Below, piece after piece: positions 1 to 7,919 of a DNA stretch of 45,957 nt. The position numbers were made by a program, and so were the translations under genes. The stretch is from RGIG8748 sp045606045. Its GTDB lineage: Bacteria; Bacillota; Clostridia; UMGS1810. Below the pieces are notes generated by a model. The model was given only the letters and a program-made list of their open reading frames with translations, was not told the origin of the DNA and made no database searches. Location: assembly GCA_045606045.1 (NCBI GenBank), contig JAZURE010000045.1:1-45957 (forward strand). Direction: 5' to 3'. Position 1 is the first letter of the stretch; every line of letters starts with the position of its first letter.

Positions 1-25
1 GATACATTTGCCTGTAATTATTCCT

Positions 26-88
26 TGTCCGGAAACTCGGAAGGAATGCGCAGATTTTTCTGCGAATGCCACACCGGGTTTTCGGACA
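26..88. other. Long imperfect hairpin beside the IS256 transposase
   Basis: Outer arms 26-40 (TGTCCGGAAACTCGG) and 74-88 (CCGGGTTTTCGGACA) pair over 15 bases if G-U pairs are allowed. An inner stem CGCAGA/TCTGCG pairs 49-54 with 59-64. It lies just beyond the transposase stop codon and could be its terminator or part of neighbouring DNA. Confidence 0.4.
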
Positions 89-107
89 TACTATTTTCAG
101 GGCAAAT

Positions 108-1331
108 TTATGCCGTCCTGTCTTCAAACATGACTTTGGGATAGTTTAAAACAACATCCCAATTTCGACATCTTTGTGTCCAGCGTTTTACGATATTTTT
201 CGACGCAAGATACAACATTTTGCGCAGCGACTCATCATTCGTAAAGCTCGGCTTATTCTTTGTGATTTGTCGGAATTGCCGATTCAGGCCTTCGATGATG
301 TTCGTTGTATATATTATCTTTCGAATTTCTGCAGGATATGCAAAAAATGTAGATAATATATCCCAATTATCTTCCCATGTTTTTACACAGGACGGATATG
401 ATTTGCTCCATTTTTCTTTGAAGCGGATAAGATTGTTGAGAGCCTCATCTTCTGTAACGGCAGTATATACAAGCTTCAGGTCTGCCATAAGTGCCTTAAT
501 ATCTTTATAGCTTACAAAGCGTGTGCTATACCTTATCTGATGAATAATACACCTTTGTATTCCTGCTTTTGGATATACTGCCTCAATCGCTTCACGGAAG
601 CCTGTGAGTCCATCTACGCAAAACAGATAAACATCCTTTACACCACGGCTTTTAAGCTCTGTTAACACATTCAGCCAGAATTTACTGCTTTCGTGTTCGC
701 CAATCCAGATACCAAGAATATCCTTTCCGCCTTCCATATTAATGCCAAGGACAACATAGGCTGCCTTAGTGATATATCGATGATCTTCTTTTACCTTGTA
801 ATGGATTGCATCCATAAACACAAAGGGATAAACCTCTTCTAAGGGTCTGTTTTGCCAGTCATTAACCTCCGGCATAATCTTTTCACTAATTTTAGATACT
901 AATTCAGGAGATATTTCAACATCATAAAGATTCTTGATTTGCTCAGCAATATCTCTTTGGCTCATACCGCAAGCGTAGAGAGATAAAATCTTTTCTTCCA
1001 TACCGTCTGCATTGCGATTATATTTTCCGATAATTTTAGGTTCATACTCTCCGTTTCTATCACGGGGAACTTTAACTTCAATCTCTCCAAGCTGTGTTTT
1101 AACCGTCTTTTTAGAATAACCGTTACGGTAGTTTTTCGACAAATTATCATTTTCAGAATCCGACATTCTTTCGCTTGTTTCGTAACCTAATTCGACATCA
1201 AGCTCACTTTCCATAACCTGCTGAATTGCATCACGGAACAGTTCTTTCATTGCCTGCATAATTTGGGTTGTACTGGTAAAATTCTGACTGTCTACATACT
1301 GTTTCATTAATTCCTTTGGTGTTAATTCCAT
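108..1331 (-). mobile_element. IS256-family (Mutator-type) transposase
   Basis: This 407-residue protein has the usual length of IS256-family transposases, which move DNA by a DDE cut-and-paste or copy-out mechanism. Candidate catalytic residues are D174 (in FMDAIHYK), D240 (in CVDGLTGF) and E347 (in TTNIIEGLNR). The family signature C-x2-H is at C261-H264. The reading frame is intact, so the gene could be active. Upstream of its start, 1403-1428 (arms around TTTACACAAA) resembles an IS256 terminal repeat. I could not find the matching repeat beyond the stop codon in 1-107, so the other end is lost, diverged or outside the window. It marks the left side of the accessory island. Confidence 0.93.
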
Positions 1332-1402
1332 AAAAAATCATCCTTTCAAGTTTTCTTGGTTTATATATCCAATACTTGCCTGAAAGGATGAACTCTATTC
1401 AC

Positions 1403-1428
1403 TTTTACACAAATTTTTCGGCGGTCTC
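1403..1428. repeat. Putative terminal inverted repeat of the IS256 element
   Basis: The segment contains TTTTACACAAATTTTTCGGC, close in style to IS256-family ends, and sits 72 bases upstream of the transposase start, as expected. Only this end was found. Confidence 0.45.
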
Positions 1429-1510
1429 AAAGAATGCGTTAAATCAGATATTTCTCCTTGCCTTTTTAAACAGAACACATACTGGTCAGGTGAGGGATTG
1501 GAAATTTTGC

Positions 1511-2266
1511 TTATCTTATTTTTATTGAATGCTTGGTTATCTTATTTTTAAGCGTGTCTGGAACAGATGAATCTGTTACGATGTAATCAGCAACCGAAAG
1601 GTCGCATATTTTAGTAAAAGCACAGCGGTTAAATTTTGAATGATCTGCCGCAACGATATTTATGTTTGACTGTTCAAGCATAATTCTGTCAATTTCAGTT
1701 TCTTTATCATAATAGGTGGAAAGTCCGTGTTCAGGATCAATTCCGTCAACCGAAAGAATAAGCTTGTCTGCATAATAGGATTTTAACTGTCTTATTGCAT
1801 CATCACCGAAAGTAAACTGATATTTGGTATTGATTAATCCGCCTAATAAAATTATGTTGAAATTTGAATTTGCAGCTCCTTCAAGAGCAATTGAAATTGA
1901 GTTTGTTACGATGCTTAAATTAAGGTTGCGTGGAATTGCACGGAAAACAAGAAGTGTAGTAGTTCCTGAATTGAGCATAATTGTATCATTGTCCTCAATC
2001 ATATCGGCGATTTTTTTTGCAATAATTTCTTTTTGTTCCTGATTGGTTGACATTCGCTGATTGAGATTCATATTGTAGTACGGCTTATATGAGCTTACCG
2101 CACCGCCATGCACACGCGTTAAAAGTCCTTTGTTTTCCATATCAGCAAGGTCTGTTCTTATAGTAACTTCCGAAATGTCAAAAAGACGACTTAATTCATT
2201 CACCCGCACACTTCCGTTTTTGTTTAACAGTTCAAGTATTTTTTTTCTTCTGTCGTGGGCTACCAT
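1511..2266 (-). CDS. DeoR/GlpR-family transcriptional regulator
   Basis: This 251-residue protein has the DeoR family layout. An N-terminal winged helix-turn-helix spans about residues 6-58, with recognition helix SEVTIRTDL at 32-40 and the typical RVHGGAV turn at 51-57. A C-terminal sugar-phosphate sensor domain includes GTTT at 101-104. Proteins of this family usually repress sugar catabolic genes and are released by a phosphorylated sugar. It is transcribed away from the operon that starts at 2489. The shared spacer carries repeated TTTCG/CGAAA elements that are likely its operators. The regulator therefore probably responds to an intermediate of the aminotransferase-to-kinase pathway and represses itself. 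The ligand cannot be told from sequence. Confidence 0.92.
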   Translation of the reverse strand: MVAHDRRKKILELLNKNGSVRVNELSRLFDISEVTIRTDLADMENKGLLTRVHGGAVSSYKPYYNMNLNQRMSTNQEQKEIIAKKIADMIEDNDTIMLNSGTTTLLVFRAIPRNLNLSIVTNSISIALEGAANSNFNIILLGGLINTKYQFTFGDDAIRQLKSYYADKLILSVDGIDPEHGLSTYYDKETEIDRIMLEQSNINIVAADHSKFNRCAFTKICDLSVADYIVTDSSVPDTLKNKITKHSIKIR

Positions 2267-2282
2267 ATAATATTTCTCCCTA

Positions 2283-2400
2283 TTTTCGTAAAAATAATCA
2301 CTTTTGTTTTAGTATACAGTAAACTTTCGATTTTGTCAATAAAACACAAAAACGAAAACATATATTTTCGTTTCGTAAAAAAACGAAAATATAACGAAGA
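2283..2400. promoter_or_regulatory. Probable DeoR operator array
   Basis: The divergent spacer holds repeated TTTCG/CGAAA units. The clearest is a perfect inverted repeat, AACGAAAA (2351-2358) and TTTTCGTT (2365-2372), spaced by six bases. It is overlapped by a second one, TTTCGT (2371-2376) and ACGAAA (2383-2388), also spaced by six. Further units lie at 2283-2288, 2325-2329 and near 2395. This fits DeoR-type repressors, which often bind repeated sites. Confidence 0.6.
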
Positions 2401-2406
2401 AAATTA

Positions 2407-2435
2407 TTGACAAATTGAAAAATTTGGTGTATCAT
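2407..2435 (+). promoter_or_regulatory. SigA-type promoter of the catabolic operon
   Basis: TTGACA at 2407-2412 is followed after 17 bases by TATCAT at 2430-2435. The operator-like repeats end just upstream of the -35 box, and the first gene starts about 50 bases downstream of the -10 box. Confidence 0.75.
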
Positions 2436-2488
2436 AGGAGTGTAATAAAAATTTCATAAAATATTTTCAATGTAAAGGAGAGTTTATT

Positions 2489-3859
2489 ATGAGTGCAAAT
2501 TGGGCAAAAATGGATTTATCACAGGTACCTAATATGGTAACAAAAACTGTTCCGGGTCCTAAATCAGTAGAATATCACGACAGATGTTCTAAGTATATGA
2601 AGGGTTATTCAAGTCAGGTTAAATTGTTTCCTGTAACATTTGAATCAGGCTATGGATATACTCTTAAAGACGTTGACGGAAATACATATCTTGACTTTTC
2701 ATCAGGTATCTATGTAACAGGACTTGGTCACTGCCATCCAAAAATCAGTGAAGCAGTAGCAGAGCAGGCTAAAAAGCTTATGAACTGCCACGACTTTACA
2801 ACTAAAGTTAAAATGGAGCTTGTAGAAAAAATGCATGAAATCACAGGCGGACGTTTTGGCGGATTCCAGTTCTATGATTCAGGTACAACTGCAGTAGAAG
2901 CAGGTTTAAGATGTGCTCGCGCAGCAACAGGCAAACAGGAATTTATTTCATTCTTCAGAGATTTCCATGGTAAGACATATGGTGCAAATTCACTTGCAGT
3001 AGTTGGTCCTGACACTCATATGAGAGCACCGGGCTTTATGCTTGTTCCAAGACCAAATCCATATCGTGACTTCTTTGGCAGAACTCCTGAAGAAGCATGG
3101 AAGGATTCATCACCATACATAAATATGATAGAAGGTATGCTTGATAACGCTTGTGCAAACGGCGGTAAGAATGTTGCAGCAATCGTTTTAGAACCTATTC
3201 AGGGCTGGGGCGGTTCTATCATTCCTCCGGATGACTTTATTCCTGCCCTCCGTGCTCTTTGCGATAAGAGAGGCATCTTACTTTTTGCAGACGAAGTATT
3301 AAACTGCATGGCAAGAACAGGTAAATACCTTGCAATGGATCACTGGAATGTAACTGCTGATATTACCACACTTGGTAAAGGCTTTGGTAACGGATTCCCA
3401 GTTACAGCTCTTGCAGTTTCAAAAGACCTTGCACCTGCTATTGAAAAGATTTCTGCTTCTTCAAGCTACGGCGGAAACCCAATGGCATGTATTGCAGCTC
3501 TTGAATCAATCAAGGTTATAGAAGAAGAAAACCTCAATGAACGCTCAGAACACCTTGGTAAGATAATGCTCGAAAGAATGGAGAAAATGATGGCAGAGCA
3601 TAAGATTATCGGTGATGTTCGTGCTATCGGATGCTTACAGGCTATCGAAATTGTTAAAGACCGTGAAACTAAAGAACCTTTTGCAGAAGCAGGTACAATG
3701 ATTTATCAGAAAGCATTTGAAAAAGGTCTTGCATGGGTTCCATCAGGTCACATCCTTCGTATGTCACCTCCTATGATTCTTGACGACGAAGCTGCACTTA
3801 AGGGTCTTGACATTATTGAAGAAGCAGTAAGAGAAACAGAAAAACATTTTGGATATTAA
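2489..3859 (+). CDS. PLP-dependent class III aminotransferase
   Basis: At 456 residues this matches class III (omega) aminotransferases, which move an amino group between an amine or amino acid and a keto acid. The PLP-binding lysine is K297 in TLGKGFGNG, the cofactor-contacting aspartate is D268 in ADEV, and LEPIQG lies at about 234-239. The motif after ADEV is LNCMARTG rather than the common QTGFGRTG, so it is not a standard GABA or ornithine enzyme. It is the first gene after the operator and promoter, with GGAG about nine bases before ATG. With a dehydrogenase, isomerase and kinase downstream, it probably removes or adds an amino group on an unusual sugar or cyclitol. The substrate is unknown. 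Confidence 0.9.
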   Translation: MSANWAKMDLSQVPNMVTKTVPGPKSVEYHDRCSKYMKGYSSQVKLFPVTFESGYGYTLKDVDGNTYLDFSSGIYVTGLGHCHPKISEAVAEQAKKLMNCHDFTTKVKMELVEKMHEITGGRFGGFQFYDSGTTAVEAGLRCARAATGKQEFISFFRDFHGKTYGANSLAVVGPDTHMRAPGFMLVPRPNPYRDFFGRTPEEAWKDSSPYINMIEGMLDNACANGGKNVAAIVLEPIQGWGGSIIPPDDFIPALRALCDKRGILLFADEVLNCMARTGKYLAMDHWNVTADITTLGKGFGNGFPVTALAVSKDLAPAIEKISASSSYGGNPMACIAALESIKVIEEENLNERSEHLGKIMLERMEKMMAEHKIIGDVRAIGCLQAIEIVKDRETKEPFAEAGTMIYQKAFEKGLAWVPSGHILRMSPPMILDDEAALKGLDIIEEAVRETEKHFGY

Positions 3860-3868
3860 TAGACAAGT

Positions 3869-3905
3869 TTTTAAGGGTTATTGCCTATTGCAATAACCCT
3901 TAAAA
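3869..3905 (+). terminator. 16-bp perfect hairpin inside the operon
   Basis: TTTTAAGGGTTATTGC (3869-3884) and its exact complement (3890-3905) enclose a five-base loop. The following bases are only weakly T-rich, so it may be a partial terminator or an mRNA stabiliser that makes the aminotransferase message more abundant than the downstream genes. Confidence 0.6.
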
Positions 3906-3932
3906 TACTTATTTGGAGAGAGGTAAACTTTT

Positions 3933-5066
3933 ATGAAAACAGTAAAATTTGGACTGATCGGTTGTGGCCTTATGGCAAGAGAATTTGCATCAGCGGCGGC
4001 AAGATGGTGCCACCTAACCGATGATATTGCAAAACCGGAAATAGTAGGTATCTGCTCCGTTGTTCCCAAGGAGATGGAGTGGTTTCAGAAAAATTTCCCT
4101 GAAATAAAGTATGCTGTCAGTGACTACAAGGAGCTTTTGGATAAAGAGGATATTGATGCGATTTACTGTGCTGTTCCGCACAATCTTCATGAGCAGTTTT
4201 ATATCGACATCATAAAAAGTGGAAAGGCGCTTCTTGGCGAAAAGCCCTTCGGTATAGATAAGGCAGCAAACGAAAAGATTATGGAGGCCGTGCGCGAAAA
4301 TCCCAATACCTTTGTCCGCTGCTGCAGTGAATTTCCTTACTATCCTGCAATGCAGACAATGATTAACTGGTATAAAGAGGGTAAATTCGGCAAGGTGTTA
4401 GAAGTTAAGTGCGGCTTCTGCCATTGCAGTGATATGGATAAGAATAAACCGATTAACTGGAAGAGAATGGTTAAATTTAACGGTGAGTACGGATGCCTTG
4501 GTGACCTTGGTATTCATACCCAGCATGTTCCTTTCAGATTGGGCTTTAAGCCAAAGACGGTAAGAGCTCATTTTAGCAATATTATAAAAGAGAGACCTGA
4601 CGGAAAGGGCGGAATGGCACCCTGCGACACATTTGACAACTGCACCATTTTCTGCACAACCTTAAATGCTGACGGTGACGAAATCCCGATTACATTTGAG
4701 ACAAAGCGTATGGAACCGGGCTCAACCAATCGTTGGTTCTTTGAGATTTATGGAACAGAATGCAGTGCACGTTTTGCAAGTGACGATGCAAACGCTTTTC
4801 ATTACACCTCTTCCTGGGGTAAGGAGCAATCCTGGAACAGAATTATCATTGGCTATAAGCCTATGATTCCAACCATTACAGGTCCTATTTTTGAGTTTGG
4901 CTTTACAGATGCCATTCAGCAGCAGATTGCCGCATTTATTTTAGAGTATTCAGGAGTAGAAGTTCCGTTTGGACTTTTCACCCCAGAAGAAACAGTGCTT
5001 TCCCATACGCTTGCAACTGCAGCGCTGAAATCTTTCTATGATAACACGGTAGAGATCATAGATTAA
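3933..5066 (+). CDS. Gfo/Idh/MocA-family NAD(P)-dependent dehydrogenase
   Basis: The 377-residue protein begins with a Rossmann fold whose glycine motif GLIGCG is at residues 7-12. It carries the family signature EKPF at 103-106, with K104 the usual catalytic lysine. The rest matches the C-terminal alpha/beta substrate domain. Such enzymes oxidise or reduce hydroxyl groups of sugars, cyclitols and uronates. GGAGAGAGG lies just upstream of the ATG, and the gene is followed after 13 bases by the isomerase-like gene. The protein has many cysteines. Its role within the operon is inferred only from neighbours: oxidoreduction of a sugar or inositol-like compound. Confidence 0.92.
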   Translation: MKTVKFGLIGCGLMAREFASAAARWCHLTDDIAKPEIVGICSVVPKEMEWFQKNFPEIKYAVSDYKELLDKEDIDAIYCAVPHNLHEQFYIDIIKSGKALLGEKPFGIDKAANEKIMEAVRENPNTFVRCCSEFPYYPAMQTMINWYKEGKFGKVLEVKCGFCHCSDMDKNKPINWKRMVKFNGEYGCLGDLGIHTQHVPFRLGFKPKTVRAHFSNIIKERPDGKGGMAPCDTFDNCTIFCTTLNADGDEIPITFETKRMEPGSTNRWFFEIYGTECSARFASDDANAFHYTSSWGKEQSWNRIIIGYKPMIPTITGPIFEFGFTDAIQQQIAAFILEYSGVEVPFGLFTPEETVLSHTLATAALKSFYDNTVEIID

Positions 5067-5079
5067 AGGAGTACGAAAT

Positions 5080-6438
5080 ATGAATAAGAAAATTGCTTCT
5101 GTTTGTTTTGGTGAAATAAATACTCCCATTGAAAGGCTTAATTTAAAACACGACGAAGGGTTAGAAGTTATCAAAAAACTCGGCTATGATGTTTTTGACG
5201 GTGGCCTTGTAATTGATGACCCCGAATATAAAACCGCAGATGCGGCAATTGAAAAAATTATTGATAAGGATTTTGCGGCACTTGTTGTTTGTGTGGCAGG
5301 ATGGGTTCCAACACATGCAGTAGTTCGCGTAACAGACCACTTCAGACATATTCCCATGCTTTTGTGGGGTCTTTGCGGATGGAAAGAAAACGGCAGAATT
5401 ATAACAACTGCAGAACAAGCTGGTACAACTGCAATAAGACCTGCGTTTGAGGCTCTCGGATACACTTTCAAATATGTTTACAACATTATCGGAAAGGACT
5501 ATCCCATAAATAAAATCAATGCTTTCCTGAGAGCTTGTTGTGCAAAAAAAGCTCTCAGAAGTGCAAAGGTAGGAACAATGGGATACCGTGATATGCTACT
5601 TTACGGCACTCAGTTTGAGGGCAACAGTATGAGAGGGCAGATTGGTGTTGAGGTTGAACCGTTTGAAATGCTTGAAATGGTGCAAAACCTTGAAAAACTT
5701 TCGGAAAAAGATATTAAAGACGGTGTTGATTTTGTAAAATCAAACTGGAAGTTTGAAAAAGAGTGTGATGACAGCGTTATCGAAAACGGTGTCAAGTACG
5801 CTCTTGCTATCGGAATGAAAATCAAAGAGCGCGGCTGGGAAGCAATAACTCTTATCGATGTTGACGGAATGAAGAAGCTTCTGGGCTTTCCTCCTGCAAT
5901 GGTATTTATGCTTCTTGAGCATTACTGCGGTGTACTTACAGTTCCTGAAAATGATATTATGGGTGCCGTTACACAGCTTGCAATGAAGTATCTTACAGAG
6001 CAGATTGTGCCTTACCTTGAGTATTATGAATTCTTTGAAGAAAGTATGCTTATAGGAGTTCCTGACTTTGTTCCCAAGGCAGTAACAGACGGTGATGTTA
6101 CAGTTCTTCCTGCAGCATTCGGACTTTTAAACTCATCACTTCTTAATGTTTCTAAGGTTAAAACAGGCTATGTAACTTGCGCAAGAATATATTACCTTAA
6201 CGGGAAATATAAGATGCACGTTTACACCGCAGAGGCTAAAAATCCTCCTGCATGGAATGAATACGGATGGGATGACCCGGCACCGCAGCTTCCAAGCCTT
6301 GAAGTGTTCCCTGATAGCTGCACAGTTGAGGAATTTGCACAAAATGTTGCAGGTCAGCACGTTCTTGTTGCTTATGGTGATTATGTTGAAGAAATCAAGG
6401 ATTTCTGCAAAATTATGGACATCGAACTTGTTATGTAA
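5080..6438 (+). CDS. L-fucose/L-arabinose isomerase-like protein
   Basis: This 452-residue protein resembles the L-fucose isomerase C-terminal domain superfamily. The N-terminal part has alternating strands and helices with Asp/Glu-rich turns (for example GGLVIDDPEY). The middle segment VGTMGYRDMLLYG and the region TLIDVDG are typical of this fold. Classic members interconvert aldoses and ketoses using a divalent metal. Many fucI-like proteins of this length remain uncharacterised and act on other sugars. AAGGAG is six bases before ATG. It sits between the dehydrogenase and the kinase, which supports an isomerase step before phosphorylation. The exact sugar is unknown. Confidence 0.8.
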   Translation: MNKKIASVCFGEINTPIERLNLKHDEGLEVIKKLGYDVFDGGLVIDDPEYKTADAAIEKIIDKDFAALVVCVAGWVPTHAVVRVTDHFRHIPMLLWGLCGWKENGRIITTAEQAGTTAIRPAFEALGYTFKYVYNIIGKDYPINKINAFLRACCAKKALRSAKVGTMGYRDMLLYGTQFEGNSMRGQIGVEVEPFEMLEMVQNLEKLSEKDIKDGVDFVKSNWKFEKECDDSVIENGVKYALAIGMKIKERGWEAITLIDVDGMKKLLGFPPAMVFMLLEHYCGVLTVPENDIMGAVTQLAMKYLTEQIVPYLEYYEFFEESMLIGVPDFVPKAVTDGDVTVLPAAFGLLNSSLLNVSKVKTGYVTCARIYYLNGKYKMHVYTAEAKNPPAWNEYGWDDPAPQLPSLEVFPDSCTVEEFAQNVAGQHVLVAYGDYVEEIKDFCKIMDIELVM

Positions 6439-6452
6439 CGGGAGATATAAAA

Positions 6453-7919
6453 ATGTATTTAGGAATTGATTTGGGCAGTACAAACATAAAGGCAGCGCTT
6501 TATGATACCAATATGAACCTGATTGATCGCCAAAGCATCCCGGTAAGTTATATAAGAGAAAATGGCTTTGTGGAATTTGATGCACAAAAGTATACAGAAA
6601 ATCTGATTGACCTTTTGGCAGGAATGCTTCACAAGAACAATGTGGATTTCGTATCTGAAATTGCATTTACCGGTCAGGCTGAATCACTTGTGGTTGTAGG
6701 AAAAGACGGTAATCCGCTTATGAATGCCATTTCGTGGATGGATGAACGCTCGGTTTCAGAGTGCTTGATGCTTGAAAAACTTTTTTCTAAAAAAGAGTGC
6801 GAAAAGGTTACAGGTCAGCAGGCGGTGCTTCCTACCTGGCCGGCAACAAAAATTCTGTGGCTTGAGAAAAACAGGCCCGATGTTTTTAAAAACGCAGAAA
6901 CTTATATGCTTCTTAAAGACTTTGTGGTGTTTTACTTAACAGGAAATAAGGTTTCAGATATGTCAATTGCAACATTTTCGTTCTATTTTGATATTTATAA
7001 AAAGTGTTACTGGAAGAAAATGCTGGATGCAATTCATATAACAGAAGATAAGCTTCCGACTCTTACAGAGCCCTGCACAGTGGCAGGAAATCTTAAAGAT
7101 GATATCTTAAATAAACTGGGACTTAAAGGCGCGACAAAGGTAAATGTCGGAACACTTGACCACTTTGCAGGAATGATTGGAACGGGAAATATTGACGAGG
7201 GTAAAATAACCCTTTCAACAGGAACCGTTATGGCAATGGCAACCTTCTCAAAGGAGCCTGCTGATGAAATTACCGGTATCGCAATGCATTACGGATTTTT
7301 GCCCGACACGCATATTATGCTTCCCGTTGCAGAAAGCGGAGGAGTAAGTCTTGAGTGGTTTAAAACAAGCTGTATGAAGGATGTAAGCTTTAAAGAAATT
7401 GACCAAACAGCTAAAGAAAGAAAGAGAAACAACATTTTATTCCTTCCTTACCTTGTGGGCACAAATTCTCCTGAGTTTGATTCACGGGCATCTGGTGTGT
7501 TCTGGGGATTAAGAGGGGAGCACGATGCTTTTGATATGGCATATGCCGTAATGGAAGGTGTTGGATTTCTCCTTAAAAAGAACTGTGAATATATTGCAAA
7601 AAACGGTTCTTTAATAAAAACAATTATCGCAACAGGCGGTGGCTCAAAAAGTGATGTTTGGTGTCAGCTTCAGGCAGATATAACGAATCTTCCGATTATG
7701 ATTCCAAAGGAAAAGGAAGCGGCTTGTTTAGGTGCAGCAATCATTGCAGCAGTAAGTGACGGAAAAATTGAAAGTTTTGAAAAAGCGACACAATTAATTG
7801 AATTCGAAAAGGTATTTGAACCTTTAGACAGCGAACTTTTCGATAAAAAATATACACAGTTTAATAAACTTTATGAATTTTCCTGTGAATTAAAAGATAG
7901 GAGTAATAACGATGAGTAA
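6453..7919 (+). CDS. FGGY-family carbohydrate kinase
   Basis: The 488-residue protein has the two actin-like ATPase domains of FGGY kinases. Visible motifs are the phosphate-1 loop LGIDLGSTNIK (3-13), WMDER (95-99), the catalytic base candidate D236 in TLDHFAG, STGT (255-258) and GGGSKSD (395-401). Length and motifs are closest to xylulokinase-like members, but the substrate could be another ketose or polyol. It would supply the phosphorylated intermediate that DeoR regulators commonly sense. GGGAG is seven bases before ATG. Its last codons overlap the start of the next gene by eight bases, which suggests translational coupling. No aldolase gene follows, so the next step must be encoded elsewhere. 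Confidence 0.93.
   Translation: MYLGIDLGSTNIKAALYDTNMNLIDRQSIPVSYIRENGFVEFDAQKYTENLIDLLAGMLHKNNVDFVSEIAFTGQAESLVVVGKDGNPLMNAISWMDERSVSECLMLEKLFSKKECEKVTGQQAVLPTWPATKILWLEKNRPDVFKNAETYMLLKDFVVFYLTGNKVSDMSIATFSFYFDIYKKCYWKKMLDAIHITEDKLPTLTEPCTVAGNLKDDILNKLGLKGATKVNVGTLDHFAGMIGTGNIDEGKITLSTGTVMAMATFSKEPADEITGIAMHYGFLPDTHIMLPVAESGGVSLEWFKTSCMKDVSFKEIDQTAKERKRNNILFLPYLVGTNSPEFDSRASGVFWGLRGEHDAFDMAYAVMEGVGFLLKKNCEYIAKNGSLIKTIIATGGGSKSDVWCQLQADITNLPIMIPKEKEAACLGAAIIAAVSDGKIESFEKATQLIEFEKVFEPLDSELFDKKYTQFNKLYEFSCELKDRSNNDE

Noticed and set aside
44..1438. GAATGCG near 44 and near 1432 could be a target duplication of the IS256 element.
   Set aside because: The left copy lies inside a hairpin and is not next to any terminal repeat, so the match is probably accidental.
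6136..6666. A 176-codon minus-strand frame inside the isomerase-like and kinase genes.
   Set aside because: It is antisense to two well-supported genes and reads as a shadow frame.
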